Source: Streptomyces sp. NBC_01294 (GTDB lineage Bacteria; Actinomycetota; Actinomycetes; Streptomycetales; Streptomycetaceae). From it: a stretch of 64,000 nt of DNA. Positions 62,242-64,000 of this stretch are shown in pieces. The stretch is from the NCBI RefSeq assembly GCF_035917235.1, contig NZ_CP108423.1, positions 5,671,501 to 5,735,500 on the forward strand. Reading direction: 5' to 3'. The translations under genes were made by a program, and so were the position numbers. The notes beneath the pieces were generated by a model. It searched no databases. It was not told the origin of the DNA and saw nothing but the letters and a program-made list of their open reading frames with translations. Every line of letters begins with the position of its first letter. Position 1 is the stretch's first letter.

Positions 62242-63294
62242 CTACAGCGGCGCCTGCTGGAGCGGCACGGGCCTGGGCGCCGCCGCCGGCGGGTCCACGC
62301 GGACCGGCGGGGGCGGGGACACCGGCAGGTTCAGGCCGACGATGCCGCAGGGCACCTCGGGGGTCGCGTACGGGAGGTGCAGGCGGCCCTGCGGGCTCCA
62401 CAGGCCCGCACCGCCGAGCCAGCCCGCCGGGGCGCCGAGCCGGAAGACGTGCCGGTCGGCGGGACGCCACAGGCCGATGTCCCCCTCGGGCAGCCGCAGC
62501 GCCACCCCGCAGGTCTCCGGCATCAGGGCCTGGCCCGGCTGGGCCGCGAACGGGTGCGCGTCCGCCGGCCGCAGGCACTCCGGGAAGCGGACCGGCCGCG
62601 CGCTGCCGAGCACGCCCCAGCCCAGGCGCGGCTCGCCCGGAGCGTCGGAGCGGATCAGCAGCAGCCCGCTGTCCGGGTCGGCCAGCAACAGCAGGTCGTC
62701 GCTGTCCTCGGTGATCTGCAGCAGCGGGGAGACGTCGCCGCGCGCCAGGTCCACGGCGACGGCCTTGGTGGTGCCCTCCAGTTCGCGGTCCAGGGCCAGC
62801 ATCCGCCCCGCCCGGTCCAGCCAGACGCCGCCGGAGCACCGCCCCGGGATCCGGGCGACCGGCCGCGGCCCGAAGGGACAGCCGGCCACCTGCCACACCG
62901 TGGTCACGGTGTCCTCCGAGGCCAGGGCGAAGGCACCGGCCCCGTCCGGGGACGGCGGGAGCAGCCGGACCCGTACGCCCTCCTGCGCGTCCACCCCGCC
63001 CAGTTGGAGCTCCCCGGTCCGCGGCCCGGCCGCGGCGCCCGTCGGGTACAGCAGCGCGAAGGCGTGCCGGTCCGCGACCCGCCGGTGGATCAGCACGCGC
63101 CCGTCGGCCAGCGGCAGCACCTCGCTGTCGGCCTCCTCGGGCTGCGCGAGCGGCAGCGGAACCGCGTACGGCTCGGGCCCGGCGAGCGTCCAGCGCTCCG
63201 CGTAGCGCGCCTCGCCCTCCCCGGCGAGCCGGGCGGCGTACGACCCGTCCGCGGCGATCGTGAACGCCGCAACAGCCACAGCACAGGCAATCAT
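62242..63294 (-). CDS. Secreted beta-propeller-like protein of unknown function
   Basis: 350 residues. A short hydrophobic N-terminus (MIACAVAVAAFTIAADGSYA) could be a signal peptide though it lacks positive charge. The body is made of repeating strands with xLLPLxDGRVLIHRR, LLPPSPDGAGAFALASEDTVTTVWQV, GRMLALDRELEGTTKAVAVDL and DDLLLLADPDSGLLLIRSDAPG, as in WD40/TolB-like propellers, and a Pro-rich end. Cys in AGCPFG, GRCSGG, PECLRP, ETCGVA and VPCGIV may pair outside the cell. Only 51 bases separate its start from the iscB stop, so the 5' part may have been replaced when that element inserted. AAGGA lies 9 bases upstream of ATG 63294. Confidence 0.6.
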   Translation of the reverse strand: MIACAVAVAAFTIAADGSYAARLAGEGEARYAERWTLAGPEPYAVPLPLAQPEEADSEVLPLADGRVLIHRRVADRHAFALLYPTGAAAGPRTGELQLGGVDAQEGVRVRLLPPSPDGAGAFALASEDTVTTVWQVAGCPFGPRPVARIPGRCSGGVWLDRAGRMLALDRELEGTTKAVAVDLARGDVSPLLQITEDSDDLLLLADPDSGLLLIRSDAPGEPRLGWGVLGSARPVRFPECLRPADAHPFAAQPGQALMPETCGVALRLPEGDIGLWRPADRHVFRLGAPAGWLGGAGLWSPQGRLHLPYATPEVPCGIVGLNLPVSPPPPVRVDPPAAAPRPVPLQQAPL

Positions 63295-63345
63295 TCTTCA
63301 TGTCCTTCGTGGATAGCGCGGAGATCTCTTCGACGTGGATGCCCG

Positions 63346-64000
63346 TCATGCAGAGGGCGTGGGCCCTTCGGGGCGGTCGGCGTAGGCGTAGCCGTCGGCT
63401 CGCTGGAGAAGGCGGAAACGTTTGTGGCGGATGCCCTGGACGAGACCGCGTGTGGTCTTGATGTCGAAGCTGCCGCCGGCACGGACGGCGATGCGGCCCG
63501 TGTGCGTACCGGCGTTCTTGCCAGTGGGCACGACTGCGCGGGCAAGGTCTCCGGTCTGGTACCCGAAGAACTGCTTCTGCCTCGGCAGGCGGAGGCGAGG
63601 AAAGCCGTGCTTGTCGCTGCGGGTGCGGCTGTACGAGCCGCGTCCTGTCGCGATGACCACGAGGACGCGCTCCGGGGTGCGGTCGACGGTCTGGAGCTCG
63701 CCGACGCACAGGGCGCCGAGGGTGTGGCTCTTCGGCGTGCCGGTCCGCAGCCGGTTCCACTGGGTGCGGCTGCCCGATGCCGTGTGCACGTGGGGGAACG
63801 CGGTGTCGAGGGCGTGCCACAGAGCCCAGTGGGTGGCGTTGACGGCTGCCGCGTCGTGGAGTGGGGCTTTGGCCTGGGCGAGGAGGAGGGCCAGTCGCTG
63901 CGGCGACTGCTGGAGGAAGCCTTCGACAGGCTGGTTGGACTTGCTCTCGTTGCAGGGAACGCAGGCGGTGCACAGGTTGGAGATGCGGTCGCTGCCTCCG
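63346..64000 (-). CDS. iscB: IscB nuclease, C-terminal part (runs off the window edge)
   Basis: About 218 residues are visible, open to the right edge with the start beyond it. Order: end of the HNH domain GGSDRISNLCTACVPCNESK (about 63999-63940), the bridge HDAAAVNATHWALWHALD, the RuvC-III region GTPKSHTLGALCVGEL, and the IscB-specific C-terminus ATGRGSYSRTRSDKHGFPR, FGYQTGDLARAVVPTGKNAG, THTGRIAVRAGGSFDI and RLLQRADGYAYADRPEG. IscB is the RNA-guided ancestor of Cas9 found in IS200/IS605-type elements. In the usual HxxDA motif of RuvC-III the Asp is Gly here (codon GGC at 63717-63715 where GAC is expected). The guide RNA would lie upstream, outside the window. No transposase is visible. Confidence 0.85.
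   Translation of the reverse strand, partial: GGSDRISNLCTACVPCNESKSNQPVEGFLQQSPQRLALLLAQAKAPLHDAAAVNATHWALWHALDTAFPHVHTASGSRTQWNRLRTGTPKSHTLGALCVGELQTVDRTPERVLVVIATGRGSYSRTRSDKHGFPRLRLPRQKQFFGYQTGDLARAVVPTGKNAGTHTGRIAVRAGGSFDIKTTRGLVQGIRHKRFRLLQRADGYAYADRPEGPTPSA

Noticed and set aside
61526..63973. An 815-codon minus-strand frame spanning the MMPL 5' end, propeller gene and iscB
   Set aside because: It is out of frame with all three recognised proteins and encodes Arg/Pro/Ala-rich sequence typical of shadow frames.

Overview
The window looks like chromosomal DNA of a Streptomyces or very close relative. It has very high G+C, strong third-position G/C bias, frequent GTG starts with GGAG-type ribosome sites, many 4-base ATGA/GTGA gene overlaps, DUF397/XRE pairs, tandem one-component Ser/Thr kinases, ECF sigma factors and the 'CAAACGCCGGCGGGGCT' palindromic repeat typical of the genus. 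I recognise no phage or plasmid core genes and no complete antibiotic cluster. About 56 genes or gene remnants can be supported.

Layout. 0-9.7 kb: secreted HNH nuclease; Mn-type yybP-ykoY riboswitch and a TMEM165/GDT1 transporter; a DinB/DUF664 gene broken by an amber codon; a 1.06-kb gene-free region that is one large palindrome with 245-bp arms; HAD phosphatase; peptidoglycan-binding protein; MFS exporter; GNAT; NTF2-like protein; MhuD-like haem-degrading monooxygenase. 9.7-17.2 kb: GT87/PAP2 protein, CAP protein, FAD oxidoreductase, then divergent cyp125 and fadA5-like genes. 17.3-24.7 kb: small lytic transglycosylase, then a cobalamin-riboswitch operon encoding an ECF transporter (S, fused A1A2, T) and two secreted proteins, one an alpha/alpha-toroid protein recalling animal transcobalamin or intrinsic factor. 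24.8-33 kb: MBL hydrolase, aldehyde dehydrogenase + 3Fe-4S ferredoxin, the TetR regulator KstR, and a glycosyltransferase-methyltransferase-prenyltransferase-like operon. 33-46.4 kb: small membrane and lipoproteins, a WXG/ESX-like three-gene cassette, an F420 oxidoreductase, amidase, AraC regulator with ricin-B lectin, a frameshifted beta-helix gene, and an XRE/DUF397 pair. 46.4-51.5 kb: three Ser/Thr kinases plus the remnant of a fourth. 51.7-59.9 kb: fadE34-ltp1, a small ECF-sigma operon, and a MaoC hydratase-ADH-hsd4A operon. 60-64 kb: MMPL transporter, a propeller-like protein, and the 3' part of an IscB nuclease that runs off the right edge.

How it fits together. The main theme is a scattered, KstR-controlled steroid side-chain degradation set: CYP125, FadA5, aldehyde dehydrogenase, ferredoxin, FadE34, Ltp1, MaoC hydratase, alcohol dehydrogenase, Hsd4A and possibly the F420 enzyme. 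I find seven matches to the KstR operator TNNAACNNGTTNNA. Three are perfect and four have one mismatch, and every one lies upstream of these genes or of kstR itself. A second palindrome, CTGAC-N5-GTCAG, sits beside the KstR boxes at three of the same promoters and alone in front of the F420 oxidoreductase. This suggests a second regulator acting on the same genes. No steroid-ring degradation genes are present here.

Separate points of interest are the cobalamin operon, whose ATPase linker is built from intergenic palindromic repeats; an IscB whose conserved RuvC-III aspartate is replaced by glycine; the WXG cassette; and a 30-codon membrane ORF coupled to a sigma factor gene.
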